A stretch of DNA of 34,362 nt from Colwellia sp. (GTDB lineage Bacteria; Pseudomonadota; Gammaproteobacteria; Enterobacterales; Alteromonadaceae): NCBI RefSeq assembly GCF_013214175.1, contig NZ_JABSPA010000012.1:1-34362 (forward strand), in the 5' to 3' direction. Shown here in pieces: positions 19,151 to 27,556 of the stretch. The notes beneath the pieces were generated by a model that saw only the letters and a list, made by a program, of their open reading frames with translations, was not told where the DNA came from and did no database searches. Numbering within the stretch: the first letter of the stretch is position 1; the number at the start of each line of letters is the position of its first letter. A program made the translations under genes and the position numbers.

Positions 19151-20162
19151 TCTTTTGAAAGTAGGTGTTTTTCTAATTATTATATTTTCCACTATAGGAT
19201 GTAGCTCAACAATGAACAATCAGCATAAAAAATTTACCTGGGGTGCACAAAAAAGTGGTCCTAAAGGCTACCCCGTGAATATCTTAAGCGCGACTTTATT
19301 TTTTAAAGGTGAAGATGTAGGTTTGCCTACTCCAGATGGACCCTCTGATGGAAAATGGGGGCGGGGAATTTCTAATCACCCTCATGTTGAACGGAGTTTA
19401 CCTGATCGTTTAAAAGTTACCTTTTACTCTTATGCCGAGAATCAGGCTTACCATGGTATATTTGACTTGCCTTACGATAAGTTAGTTGAACTCTTTCAAT
19501 GGGGCGTAGACAACCCCAAAATTATGGGTGAGATGAGCCTTCCTATCTTTACTCGCTTTGTTGTAGGTATTGCTCCTGGTGGGACGGTTGCTGTTTGGAT
19601 TAAGGGCCACGGAGAACAGCGAGAGGTGTTTTTTGGCAAGGCTGAAAAAATTGATATGAGCTTAAGCTCAGTATTCCAAGTGCCCTTTAGAAATAAGGAC
19701 GAAGCTGAAATATTTCGAGTAGAAGTGTTACAGGAGACCGTTGGAGAAGAGCAGTTCAACAATATTCAAAAGAATGGTGCACCTTTTGATATTTGGATGC
19801 GTTACAGAAAACCCTTTCAATGGATTATTGAAGCGAAAAACAATGCTCCTATTAGCAATTTGTATGTCAGCCATATAAACGGTGAATTTTTTAGTGCTAA
19901 AACCGACTACTCTCAAATAAACAATTCGAGTATTCCTTCGTTTATCCGTTTCCGCTTTGCCTCCGAACTTTACGAAGTAAATTTAGATGATTATGAAACT
20001 ATTGCTGCTTTTGAAGAGCTTGATGCTGTTGAAGGTTTAAAGCCTGAAGAACGCTTAATTCATATTGAAGTGACTCCTCGACTACCTGTTGAAACGAGTT
20101 CCATTCGTTTATATAACACCAAGCACTCTATAAAGCTAGAAAAGGCAGCTTTCCTTCCTTAA
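19140..20162 (+). CDS. DUF2931-like lipoprotein, candidate immunity protein
   Basis: A 340-residue protein with a lipoprotein signal: MMLNLLKVGVFLIIIFSTIG then Cys21. The residue at -3 is Thr rather than the usual Leu, so the lipobox is slightly unusual. The body (KFTWGAQKSGPKGYPVNIL, FDLPYDKLVELFQWG) resembles the DUF2931 family, often found beside T6SS lipase genes. A tethered periplasmic lipoprotein next to a membrane-active effector is the usual layout for immunity, so protection against the DUF2235 protein is inferred, not shown. I chose ATG 19140 rather than the upstream in-frame ATG at 19092 because AAAAGG at 19127-19132 is well placed and the signal peptide then begins the protein. 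It overlaps the effector gene by 11 bases. After residue 100 the protein looks two-part; the second half is not recognised. Confidence 0.7.
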   Translation: MMLNLLKVGVFLIIIFSTIGCSSTMNNQHKKFTWGAQKSGPKGYPVNILSATLFFKGEDVGLPTPDGPSDGKWGRGISNHPHVERSLPDRLKVTFYSYAENQAYHGIFDLPYDKLVELFQWGVDNPKIMGEMSLPIFTRFVVGIAPGGTVAVWIKGHGEQREVFFGKAEKIDMSLSSVFQVPFRNKDEAEIFRVEVLQETVGEEQFNNIQKNGAPFDIWMRYRKPFQWIIEAKNNAPISNLYVSHINGEFFSAKTDYSQINNSSIPSFIRFRFASELYEVNLDDYETIAAFEELDAVEGLKPEERLIHIEVTPRLPVETSSIRLYNTKHSIKLEKAAFLP

Positions 20163-20208
20163 TATACATTCAATAGTTAAATAAATTTAATCCACGAGGA
20201 GAGACGTT

Positions 20209-20622
20209 ATGAAAGTAAGAAACATTCGTATGGATGACCTTGCAACATTTAGTTATTTTACTATTATTGCCGTTACCCTACTTTTTTCTTTGGGTTACTT
20301 TGCAGGTAATGCCGGTTTTGTCATTAGTTCGTTTCTAATATCAATAGCCGTATATTTTGCCGTAGTATGGGGTAAAAATTTAGGCCGGTCATTTGCTAAT
20401 GCGCCTGCTGATACTTCGAAAGTAGAAGGTGAGTCGATGATGATTGCATTAGCTTGCCTTTGCTATTCTGCCTACCTGTCATTAGGGCTACACTCGTTGG
20501 CTTTATATTTTAAAGAAGGGGTTGCTCTTGAATTCTATTTTTATTTTTGGCTTCTCAGTTTTAGCTTACCTATTTTGTTCTTGGTGTTACGAGTAAGCTA
20601 TCGACGTTTTACAGATAAATAA
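20209..20622 (+). CDS. Unrecognised four-helix membrane protein
   Basis: A 137-residue protein preceded by a strong GAGGAG ribosome site. Hydrophobic segments lie at about residues 14-32, 34-52, 75-98 and 106-127, with a short charged loop (NAPADTSKVEGES) between the second and third. I do not recognise the family. It follows the putative immunity gene on the same strand after 46 bases and may be part of the same transcription unit. Layout and some motif spacing (GNAGFVISSFLISIAVYF) resemble the N-terminal half of the next gene product (GGQAGLIWAVVLSTIAICL), so the two may be distant paralogues. Possible roles include immunity or membrane stress protection; nothing in the sequence decides. 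Confidence 0.65.
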   Translation: MKVRNIRMDDLATFSYFTIIAVTLLFSLGYFAGNAGFVISSFLISIAVYFAVVWGKNLGRSFANAPADTSKVEGESMMIALACLCYSAYLSLGLHSLALYFKEGVALEFYFYFWLLSFSLPILFLVLRVSYRRFTDK

Positions 20623-20713
20623 TTAGCATTAAGTTAATTAGTGAGTTTCATCTAGATTTAAAAGACTTCTATTCCCTCCTTTTATTATAACTTCCAAATG
20701 CTAAAGAGTTAAA

Positions 20714-21706
20714 ATGTCGACTGATGCTATAAATATATTTAAATACCTGATTGTTGCAGAGCTTATGCTACTTTTTTGTGCGCACAAGCTAGGTGGGCAA
20801 GCAGGCTTAATATGGGCGGTGGTATTATCTACTATAGCTATTTGTCTTGGCTCAATATTTCTCTTGTCACATGCAACCCATGTTCCATCTAATAGCGCCA
20901 TAACAAGTAAAATTATACAGGTTACACTGCTATTTACTTACCTAGGTATTGGTGTTGCCGCTTTATTTTCTACTGACAGGGGATTCACGCTGTTTTCTTA
21001 TGCTTGGTTAGCCTCGGTTGTCATTGCAGTTGTAACGCTCTTTGTTGTTAGTTATGAGCCTTCTGAGCTATCCATAAGGATTAAAGAAGATAAAGCGTAT
21101 AGGCAGGAGCTATTACTTTTGCAAATACAGGAAAAAGAACAAGAAGCATATGAAAATGCCCTTTCTAAATTAAGGGTAAAATATAAAGCGGCATTAATAG
21201 ATTCTGCAGAGATTGATAGCTATTTAGAATTATCAGAAGAGTCAGTTAAAGAATATCAAAAAAAGGGTTCTTTTCCCCATGACTTAGCGGCTTATACTGC
21301 AAACCTTATGCTTGAGTATATTAATAAAGATGAGCATAAAGTAGCACTCAGAGTCTTTGATAGTTATGTTGACCTTGTCCTTCCTCACTCAGAGGTAGCA
21401 ACAAGCAGCACTTATGTTGCTAGCTTTGCGATAATACTCAGCATGCGCACCAAAGAACCAACAATCTTTGATAGGGCTGAAGAACATATACTGTCTAATA
21501 TAGATATAAAAAAAATTAGTAACAGTACCTTGCTTTTTAATCTTGCCTGCCACTATTCCTTAAAGCGAGATAAAGAAAAGCTACTTTTATACGTCACTTT
21601 AGCGAGGAAGCAAGGTTTTGCCGAAGAGGCTTTTTATAGTGATGATGACTTTATTTATTATAAAGGTGATAACGATTTTTTATTGGCTGTTAAAGGCGCA
21701 GAATAA
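20714..21706 (+). CDS. Unrecognised membrane protein with TPR-like cytoplasmic domain
   Basis: A 330-residue protein. The first 115 or so residues hold four hydrophobic segments; residues about 118-165 are a charged, probably coiled region (EKEQEAYENALSKLRVKYK); the rest resembles tetratricopeptide-type helices (DLAAYTANLMLEYINKDEHK, then STLLFNLACHYSLKRDKEKL and YVTLARKQGF). The end (EEAFYSDDDFIYYKGDNDFL) resembles the Sel1/TPR-associated tails of bacterial proteins that report a repeat-based sensor or scaffold. I do not recognise the family. It is the last gene before the convergent S10 operon and probably belongs to the T6SS transcription unit, although 91 bases separate it from the preceding gene. 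Confidence 0.65.
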   Translation: MSTDAINIFKYLIVAELMLLFCAHKLGGQAGLIWAVVLSTIAICLGSIFLLSHATHVPSNSAITSKIIQVTLLFTYLGIGVAALFSTDRGFTLFSYAWLASVVIAVVTLFVVSYEPSELSIRIKEDKAYRQELLLLQIQEKEQEAYENALSKLRVKYKAALIDSAEIDSYLELSEESVKEYQKKGSFPHDLAAYTANLMLEYINKDEHKVALRVFDSYVDLVLPHSEVATSSTYVASFAIILSMRTKEPTIFDRAEEHILSNIDIKKISNSTLLFNLACHYSLKRDKEKLLLYVTLARKQGFAEEAFYSDDDFIYYKGDNDFLLAVKGAE

Positions 21707-21816
21707 TCCTAGGTGGAGTTATTATTAGACCTTTAGGTTACAACAGCCATGTTATGTCATTAATAAGTTTTCTTTTCGACAGGCTACAGTCCTTATCTTT
21801 AAAAGTGAGGGCTGCA

Positions 21817-21983
21817 GACTTAGAAATTATCACAATTTATTTTACTTTCTTTCACACATAAAAAAAGACCTTAACAAATAAATGTTAAGGTCTTTTGGCA
21901 ACTATTTAAAGTTTAATTAAGTATAAATACTAAATTAAGCTTTTCTAATTACGTCAACTAATTTCCACTTATCTTTATGAGTA
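21817..21983 (-). pseudogene. Duplicated 3' fragment of rpsQ with its own terminator
   Basis: The sequence from 21935 rightwards, read on the - strand, encodes [19 protein letters not shown] then stop, against [16 protein letters not shown] in the intact rpsQ that ends at 22101. The match continues past the stop through the terminator. The unit 21817-21983 (167 bp) is a diverged copy of 21984-22140 (157 bp); both begin with gacttagaaatt, which appears a third time at 22141 within real rpsQ. The coding fragment is 9 bases longer than the original stretch and has no start codon or ribosome site. Confidence 0.85.
21863..21896. terminator. Outer copy of bidirectional terminator
   Basis: A perfect 14-bp stem, AAAAGACCTTAACA (21863-21876) and TGTTAAGGTCTTTT (21883-21896), with loop AATAAA. 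A and T runs on both sides let it stop transcription from the T6SS cluster (+) and from the S10 operon (-). Confidence 0.85.
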
Positions 21984-22028
21984 GACTTAGAAATTCTGAC
22001 AATTTCTTTTACTTTATTTCACGCATAA

Positions 22029-22062
22029 AAAAGACCTTAACAAATTAATGTTAAGGTCTTTT
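22029..22062. terminator. Inner copy of terminator, end of the S10 operon
   Basis: The same 14-bp stem at 22029-22042 and 22049-22062, with loop AATTAA. On the - strand the stem is followed by TTTTTTATG, a good T tract, 38 bases after the rpsQ stop. Confidence 0.9.
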
Positions 22063-22100
22063 GGCAACTATTTAAAGTTTAATTAAGTATAAATACTAAA

Positions 22101-22352
22101 TTAAGCTTTTCTGATTACGTCAACTAATTTCCAGTTTTTAGACTTAGAAATTGGTGCAACTTCAGTAATAGTTACGATATCGCCTTCGTTACATACGTTA
22201 GCTTCATCATGTGCTTTCAACTTAGTTGAACGCGTGATGTATTTACCGTACATAGGATGCTTTACGCGACGTTCGATCATTACAACGATAGACTTATCCA
22301 TCTTGTTACTGATAACAACGCCTTGTACTGTGCGGATTTTAACTTCGCTCAT
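22101..22352 (-). CDS. rpsQ: Small ribosomal subunit protein uS17 (S17)
   Basis: An 83-residue protein (E. coli 84) with [33 protein letters not shown] and the end KLVDVIRKA typical of S17, an OB-fold protein that binds the 5' domain of 16S rRNA early in assembly. Last gene of the S10 operon. It overlaps the rpmC stop by one base and is followed by two terminators. The usual next gene, rplN of the spc operon, is absent here. The 3' end of this gene is duplicated immediately downstream. Confidence 0.97.
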   Translation of the reverse strand: MSEVKIRTVQGVVISNKMDKSIVVMIERRVKHPMYGKYITRSTKLKAHDEANVCNEGDIVTITEVAPISKSKNWKLVDVIRKA

Positions 22353-22543
22353 TACTTACCTGCCTTTTCAGTGATGATAGTCTTAACACGTGCAATATTG
22401 CGACGTACGATTTTTAGCAAATGAGTTTGTGCTAATTGACCAGTGCTTGCTTGCATGCGGTAGTTAAACTGCTCGCGAAGAAGTTCTAGTAATTCAGCGT
22501 TAAGCTCTTCAATGCTTTTTGCTTTAAGTTCACTAACTTTCAT
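22352..22543 (-). CDS. rpmC: Large ribosomal subunit protein uL29 (L29)
   Basis: A 63-residue protein of the usual length: [20 protein letters not shown], then [16 protein letters not shown] and [15 protein letters not shown]. It is a helical hairpin next to the exit of the ribosomal peptide tunnel, near L23. One-base overlaps with both rplP (22543) and rpsQ (22352) indicate tight translational coupling. Confidence 0.97.
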   Translation of the reverse strand: MKVSELKAKSIEELNAELLELLREQFNYRMQASTGQLAQTHLLKIVRRNIARVKTIITEKAGK

Positions 22544-22956
22544 TACAATGCTGTCCTAGTTACGAAGGAAGTTTTGAATGGTAGTTTAGAAGCGGCTAAA
22601 GCAAAAGCTTCACGCGCGATTTCTTCCGAAACACCTTCCATTTCATAAAGAACACGACCTGGAAGAATTTGGCAAACCCAATATTCTACAGAACCCTTAC
22701 CTTTACCCATACGAACCTCAAGAGGTTTTTTAGTAATTGGCTTATCAGGGAATACGCGTATCCAGATTTTGCCTTGACGTTTAACATGACGAGTCATGGC
22801 ACGACGAGCAGCTTCAATTTGGCGCGCAGTCATACGACCACGTTCAAGTGATTTCAAACCGAAAGTACCGAAGCTAACTGAACTACCTACGTGTGCTAAG
22901 CCACGGTTACGTAGTTTATGTTGCTTACGGAATTTAGTACGTTTTGGTTGTAACAT
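22543..22956 (-). CDS. rplP: Large ribosomal subunit protein uL16 (L16)
   Basis: A 137-residue protein (E. coli 136): [20 protein letters not shown] at the start, [20 protein letters not shown] and [18 protein letters not shown] as in all L16. It helps shape the A-site tRNA pocket of the 50S subunit. [11 protein letters not shown] and the RMGKGKG segment are intact. Ten bases separate it from rpsC. Confidence 0.98.
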   Translation of the reverse strand: MLQPKRTKFRKQHKLRNRGLAHVGSSVSFGTFGLKSLERGRMTARQIEAARRAMTRHVKRQGKIWIRVFPDKPITKKPLEVRMGKGKGSVEYWVCQILPGRVLYEMEGVSEEIAREAFALAASKLPFKTSFVTRTAL

Positions 22957-22966
22957 TACTTATTCC

Positions 22967-23662
22967 TTACTTCGCTTTGCGGGTGTTTTTTCTTTTAGGT
23001 TTAGCAGCTGGTTGCTCTACTTGCAATGGCATTTTGCCAATGATTTCACCTTTAAAGATCCAAACTTTGATACCAATTACACCATAAGTAGTGTTACCAC
23101 GCGCAATTGCGTAGTCAATATCAGCACGTAATGTATGTAAAGGTACACGACCTTCACGATACCATTCAGCACGTGCGATATCAGCGCCGCCTAAACGACC
23201 ACTAACTTGTACTTTGATGCCTTTAGCGCCAAGACGCATTGCGTTTTGAACTGCACGCTTCATAGCGCGACGGAACATAACACGACGTTCTAATTGACTA
23301 GCAATGCTGTCTGCAACAAGCTGCGCATCCATTTCTGGCTTACGTACTTCAGCGATGTTGATTTGAGCAGGAACACCAGCAATTTTAGTAATTGCTAAAC
23401 GTAGTTTCTCAACATCTTCGCCTTTCTTACCGATAACAACACCCGGACGAGCCGTGTGAATTGTTACGCGGATAGATTTAGCTGGACGTTCGATTATCAC
23501 TTTTGAAAGTGATGCACGTTTAAGCTTTTCTTTTAAAAATTCGCGAACCTTGTGGTCGCCGGCTAAGTTGCTAGCAAAATCTTTTGTGCTTGCAAACCAA
23601 GTAGACGCGAAAGGTTTCGTGATACCTAAGCGAATACCGTTAGGATGAACTTTTTGACCCAT
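22967..23662 (-). CDS. rpsC: Small ribosomal subunit protein uS3 (S3)
   Basis: A 231-residue protein (E. coli 233): [20 protein letters not shown], a KH domain with [16 protein letters not shown] carrying the GxxG loop, and the C-terminal [20 protein letters not shown] and [15 protein letters not shown]3 lies at the mRNA entry of the 30S subunit. The tail is Lys/Arg-rich ([11 protein letters not shown]). Twelve bases from rplV. Confidence 0.98.
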   Translation of the reverse strand: MGQKVHPNGIRLGITKPFASTWFASTKDFASNLAGDHKVREFLKEKLKRASLSKVIIERPAKSIRVTIHTARPGVVIGKKGEDVEKLRLAITKIAGVPAQINIAEVRKPEMDAQLVADSIASQLERRVMFRRAMKRAVQNAMRLGAKGIKVQVSGRLGGADIARAEWYREGRVPLHTLRADIDYAIARGNTTYGVIGIKVWIFKGEIIGKMPLQVEQPAAKPKRKNTRKAK

Positions 23663-23674
23663 ACTAATATACTC

Positions 23675-24007
23675 CTAAGAATCAGACACGATCACAGTGA
23701 TGTGACTAGTGCGCTTGATGATGCGATCGGCTCGGCCTTTCGCACGTGGCATAATACGTTTCATTGTTGGACCATCGTCAATTAAAATAGTTTTAACGAA
23801 TAATTCATCAATATCTGCACCTTCGTTATGCTCGGCATTTGCGATAGCTGAGTTAAGTACTTTTTTAACTAACTCAGCAGCTTTCTTGTTGCTGTAAGTT
23901 AGAATTTCAAGTGCTTTCTCAACATTTACGCCACGGATTTGATCCGCAACTAAACGCGCTTTCTGAGCAGAACCGCGGGCAAATTTATGTATAGCTATTG
24001 CTTGCAT
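23675..24007 (-). CDS. rplV: Large ribosomal subunit protein uL22 (L22)
   Basis: A 110-residue protein identical in length to E. coli L22: [17 protein letters not shown], the central helices, and the hairpin region [20 protein letters not shown] whose tip lines the peptide exit tunnel near the macrolide site. No deletion in the hairpin. Ten bases from rpsS. Confidence 0.98.
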   Translation of the reverse strand: MQAIAIHKFARGSAQKARLVADQIRGVNVEKALEILTYSNKKAAELVKKVLNSAIANAEHNEGADIDELFVKTILIDDGPTMKRIMPRAKGRADRIIKRTSHITVIVSDS

Positions 24008-24017
24008 TCAATTTCCC

Positions 24018-24293
24018 CTATTTCTTCGCTTTCTTATCAGCGACATGACCGCGATAAGTACGAGTTGGTGCAAATTCGCCTAATTTGTGACCGATCATTT
24101 CTTCGGTTACAAATACAGGAACGTGTTGACGGCCATTATGGACAGCGATGGTCAATCCGATCATTGTAGGAATGATCATTGAACGACGGGACCAAGTCTT
24201 AATTGGCTTTTTATTCCCGCTTTCCACCGCTTTCTCTACCTTCGTCAACAAGTGTAGGTCAATAAATGGACCTTTCTTGAGGGAACGTGGCAT
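24018..24293 (-). CDS. rpsS: Small ribosomal subunit protein uS19 (S19)
   Basis: A 91-residue protein (E. coli 92): [40 protein letters not shown] and [19 protein letters not shown], all typical of S19 in the head of the 30S subunit. It is separated from rplB by 97 bases, far more than any other gap in this operon; that gap contains an inverted repeat. Confidence 0.98.
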   Translation of the reverse strand: MPRSLKKGPFIDLHLLTKVEKAVESGNKKPIKTWSRRSMIIPTMIGLTIAVHNGRQHVPVFVTEEMIGHKLGEFAPTRTYRGHVADKKAKK

Positions 24294-24325
24294 GGTGAAT
24301 CCTTATATAATTCAAATTCTTCATG

Positions 24326-24361
24326 TTGAACTTAGCATTAACAAAAGTTTACTAAGTTCAA
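24326..24361. promoter_or_regulatory. Inverted repeat in the rplB-rpsS gap
   Basis: TTGAACTTAG (24326-24335) and CTAAGTTCAA (24352-24361) form a perfect 10-bp stem with a 16-base loop, in the only long intergenic gap of the operon. No T tract follows on the - strand, so RNA processing or a regulatory site is likelier than termination. Confidence 0.55.
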
Positions 24362-24390
24362 GCAATCAGAATATTAGTTTAATGTACTAA

Positions 24391-25215
24391 TTACTTAGTA
24401 CGACGACGAACGATAAATTTATCAGTACGTTTGTTCGAGCGAGTCTTGTAACCCTTAGTTGGTACACCCCAAGGTGATACCGGATGACGACCGCCAGATG
24501 TTTTACCTTCACCACCACCGTGTGGGTGATCAACTGGGTTCATGGCAACACCACGAACAGTTGGGCGAACACCGCGCCAGCGTGAAGCACCAGCTTTACC
24601 AAGTTGGCGAAGCATGTGTTCAGAGTTGCCGATTTCACCTAAAGTAGCACGACAATCTGCTTCAACTTTACGCATTTCGCCAGAGCGAAGACGTAAAGTA
24701 ACGTAAGCACCATCTTTCGCAACTAATTGTGCGTAAGTACCAGCAGCACGTGCAATTTGCGCGCCCTTGCCTGGTTTAAGTTCGATTGCGTGAATAACGC
24801 TACCTAATGGTAGGTTACGTAACGGCATAGTGTTACCAGCTTTGATAGGAGCATCAACACCTGACTGGATAGTATCTCCAGCGCTTAAGCCTTTAGGGGC
24901 TAAGATGTAACGACGTTCACCATCTGCATATAAAACTAATGCGATGTTAGCGCTTCGGTTTGGATCGTATTCTAAACGTTCTATTTTGGCTGGAATGCCA
25001 TCTTTATTACGTTTAAAATCAACGATACGATAATGTTGCTTATGACCACCACCAATGTGACGAACCGTAATGCGACCATTATTGTTACGACCACCAGACT
25101 TAGACTTAGTGTCTAATAATGGTGCATAAGGCTTACCTGTATGAAGCTCTTTGTTTACCACTTTAACTAGGTGACGACGACCCGGAGAAGTAGGTTTACA
25201 TTTTACTATAGCCAT
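24391..25215 (-). CDS. rplB: Large ribosomal subunit protein uL2 (L2)
   Basis: A 274-residue protein (E. coli 273): [40 protein letters not shown], and the conserved loop [20 protein letters not shown] near the peptidyl-transferase centre, including the key His of [10 protein letters not shown]. The SD-like AAGGAG stands before the ATG. Thirteen or fewer bases separate it from rplW. Confidence 0.98.
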   Translation of the reverse strand: MAIVKCKPTSPGRRHLVKVVNKELHTGKPYAPLLDTKSKSGGRNNNGRITVRHIGGGHKQHYRIVDFKRNKDGIPAKIERLEYDPNRSANIALVLYADGERRYILAPKGLSAGDTIQSGVDAPIKAGNTMPLRNLPLGSVIHAIELKPGKGAQIARAAGTYAQLVAKDGAYVTLRLRSGEMRKVEADCRATLGEIGNSEHMLRQLGKAGASRWRGVRPTVRGVAMNPVDHPHGGGEGKTSGGRHPVSPWGVPTKGYKTRSNKRTDKFIVRRRTK

Positions 25216-25227
25216 TTTAACTGCTCC

Positions 25228-25530
25228 TTATGATTCCGCGCCAACGAAGTCGATGTCACTACCTTCTGCAAGAGTAACGTAGGCTTTTTTCCAGTCGTTA
25301 CGACGACCAAAACGAGCACCGGTACGTTTTACTTTACCCTTAACATTAAGTGTATTAACACCTTCAACTGTAACTTCAAAAAGTTTCTCAACTGCGGCTT
25401 TAATTTCAGCTTTAGTTGCATCTGTAGCTACTTTGAAAACAACAGTGTTGTTTGCTTCAGCGGCTGTAGTTGCTTTTTCAGAAATATTCGGTGCTAAAAG
25501 CACTTTCAACAAACGTTCTTCGTTTATCAT
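25228..25530 (-). CDS. rplW: Large ribosomal subunit protein uL23 (L23)
   Basis: A 100-residue protein of the same length as E. coli L23: [40 protein letters not shown] and [20 protein letters not shown]. It sits at the tunnel exit and docks trigger factor and SRP. Its ATG overlaps the end of rplD by four bases. Confidence 0.98.
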   Translation of the reverse strand: MINEERLLKVLLAPNISEKATTAAEANNTVVFKVATDATKAEIKAAVEKLFEVTVEGVNTLNVKGKVKRTGARFGRRNDWKKAYVTLAEGSDIDFVGAES

Positions 25531-26132
25531 GCTAAAATCCCCTCAATTTCTTTAATTGCATCTGCAGTGATTAAAACTTTTTCGAAACCAACCAAGCTTA
25601 CTGGGTCGATTGCTGCAACGTCACGAACGTCAACTTTGTACAAGTTGCGTGCTGATAAGAACAAGTTCTCGTCAACTTCTTTCGTTACAATCAATACGTC
25701 TTTAAGCTCTAAACCTTTTAACTTAGCAACAAGTTCTTTAGTTTTAGGCGTTTCTACCGAAAAATCGTTAACTACTACTAAACGGTCTTGACGAACTAGT
25801 TCAGATAGGATGCTAGCGATAGCACCACGATACATTTTACGGTTAACTTTTTGGCTGTGATCTTGAGGTTTAGCAGCGAATGTTACGCCACCAGAACGCC
25901 AGATTGGACCACGAGTAGTACCGGCACGTGCACGGCCAGTACCTTTTTGACGCCATGGTTTTGCACCACCGCCGCTCACTTCTGAACGAGTTTTCTGAGC
26001 ACGAGTACCTTGACGAGCGCCAGCTGCATATGCAACTACTACTTGATGTACTAACGCTTCGTTAAACTCACGTCCAAAAGTTGCTTCAGATACTTCAAGA
26101 GCACCTGTTGCGTCTTTTAATGATAATTCCAT
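25527..26132 (-). CDS. rplD: Large ribosomal subunit protein uL4 (L4)
   Basis: A 201-residue protein, the same length as E. coli L4. The tunnel-reaching loop is recognisable ([20 protein letters not shown], then [19 protein letters not shown]). In E. coli L4 also represses its own operon by stopping transcription in the leader and blocking translation; the leader here has a suitable hairpin. GGAGATTTTC precedes the ATG. Confidence 0.98.
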   Translation of the reverse strand: MELSLKDATGALEVSEATFGREFNEALVHQVVVAYAAGARQGTRAQKTRSEVSGGGAKPWRQKGTGRARAGTTRGPIWRSGGVTFAAKPQDHSQKVNRKMYRGAIASILSELVRQDRLVVVNDFSVETPKTKELVAKLKGLELKDVLIVTKEVDENLFLSARNLYKVDVRDVAAIDPVSLVGFEKVLITADAIKEIEGILA

Positions 26133-26148
26133 TAGAAAATCTCCTGGA

Positions 26149-26787
26149 CTAAGCTTTAACAGCTGGTTTGATGATTACGTTGCCATTGATAGCACCCGGA
26201 ACTGCGCCTTTAACAAGCAACAAGTTACGTTCTGCGTCAACGCGAACCAATTCAAGGTTTTGTGTAGTAACGCGCACAGCACCCATGTGACCAGACATCT
26301 TTTTGCCTTTGAAAACGCGACCTGGTGTTTGACATTGACCTAACGAACCGTTTGATCTATGTGATAACGAAACACCATGCGTTGCATGTTGCATAGTAAA
26401 GTTCCAGCGTTTAATACCGCCTTGGAAGCCTTTACCTTTCGATGTACCAGTAACGTCTACTAATTTGATGTCATTGAAAACTGAAACAGTTAGTTCACTG
26501 CCGGCTTCAATATCACTACCTTCATTTTCGTTTAAGCGGAATTCCCACAAGCCGCGGCCTGCTTCGATACCTGCTTTAGCGAAATGACCCGCAGCTGGTT
26601 TTGTTACACGGCTTGCTCTACGCTTGCCAGTAGTAACTTGTATTGCTGCATAACCATCGTTGTCTACAGTTTTAACCTGAGCAACACGGTTTGCTTCAAC
26701 TTCAAGAACGGTTACAGGTACAGATACGCCATCTTCTGTGAAGACACGTGTCATACCTACTTTACGTCCAACTAGACCTATAGTCAT
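26149..26787 (-). CDS. rplC: Large ribosomal subunit protein uL3 (L3)
   Basis: A 212-residue protein (E. coli 209): [59 protein letters not shown] and [15 protein letters not shown]3 is one of the first 50S proteins to bind 23S rRNA. The Gln of the [13 protein letters not shown] loop, the PrmB methylation site in E. coli, is present. AGGAG precedes the ATG. Confidence 0.98.
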   Translation of the reverse strand: MTIGLVGRKVGMTRVFTEDGVSVPVTVLEVEANRVAQVKTVDNDGYAAIQVTTGKRRASRVTKPAAGHFAKAGIEAGRGLWEFRLNENEGSDIEAGSELTVSVFNDIKLVDVTGTSKGKGFQGGIKRWNFTMQHATHGVSLSHRSNGSLGQCQTPGRVFKGKKMSGHMGAVRVTTQNLELVRVDAERNLLLVKGAVPGAINGNVIIKPAVKA

Positions 26788-26801
26788 TGTTAAAACTCCT
26801 C

Positions 26802-27333
<532 letters not shown>

Positions 27334-27339
27334 GCGCGT

Positions 27340-27367
27340 ATTATACAAGAAAGCTTGTTGTGTGCAA
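27340..27367 (-). promoter_or_regulatory. S10 operon promoter
   Basis: On the - strand TTGCAC (-35, 27362-27367) and a perfect TATAAT (-10, 27340-27345) are separated by 16 bases, followed by the GC-rich start-region sequence ACGCGCTCGC. It is the best sigma-70 promoter I see in the window and lies about 220 bases upstream of rpsJ. Confidence 0.85.
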
Positions 27368-27376
27368 GCTTTCTTG
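27346..27376. promoter_or_regulatory. 12-bp inverted repeat over the S10 promoter spacer and -35
   Basis: CAAGAAAGCTTG (27346-27357) and CAAGCTTTCTTG (27365-27376) are perfect inverted repeats around 7 bases. They fill the spacer, cover the -35 box and abut the -10 box. It could be an operator, or a hairpin in read-through RNA from cstA. Confidence 0.6.
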
Positions 27377-27483
27377 CTGATAATTGTTAATTAAGGCGTT
27401 TTCAGTGGGATAGGAAACTGCATAAGTTACGTGCTGTAGAGGCATAGTTGCAGAATAGCCTTATTATTTAACGGCTCAGTAGA

Positions 27484-27517
27484 ACACATCACCTTATTTT
27501 CAACTAAAGTGATGTGT
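27484..27517 (-). terminator. Candidate hairpin after cstA
   Basis: ACACATCAC and GTGATGTGT (27484-27492, 27509-27517) pair perfectly; with the inner TTA/TAA the stem reaches 12 pairs around one mismatch. It lies about 40 bases after the cstA stop, but there is no clear T tract on the - strand, so termination may be weak or Rho-assisted. Confidence 0.4.
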
Positions 27518-27543
27518 CATTGATGTGTCATTGATGTGTCATT
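27511..27543. repeat. 11-bp tandem repeat, three perfect copies
   Basis: GATGTGTCATT occurs at 27511, 27522 and 27533, then a partial copy (GATATGT) reaches 27550. The first copy supplies one arm of the hairpin after cstA. Confidence 0.9.
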
Positions 27544-27556
27544 GATATGTTAAAGG

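Noticed and set aside
21790..21816. Imperfect hairpin around AGTCCTTATC/GTGAGGGCT as terminator of the T6SS cluster
   Set aside because: Several mismatches and wobble pairs, almost no loop, and no T tract; the perfect hairpin at 21863 is a better candidate.
21935..22016. A functional small gene in the duplicated rpsQ end
   Set aside because: The open frame has no start codon or ribosome site and a stop follows shortly upstream in frame, so it is a fragment.
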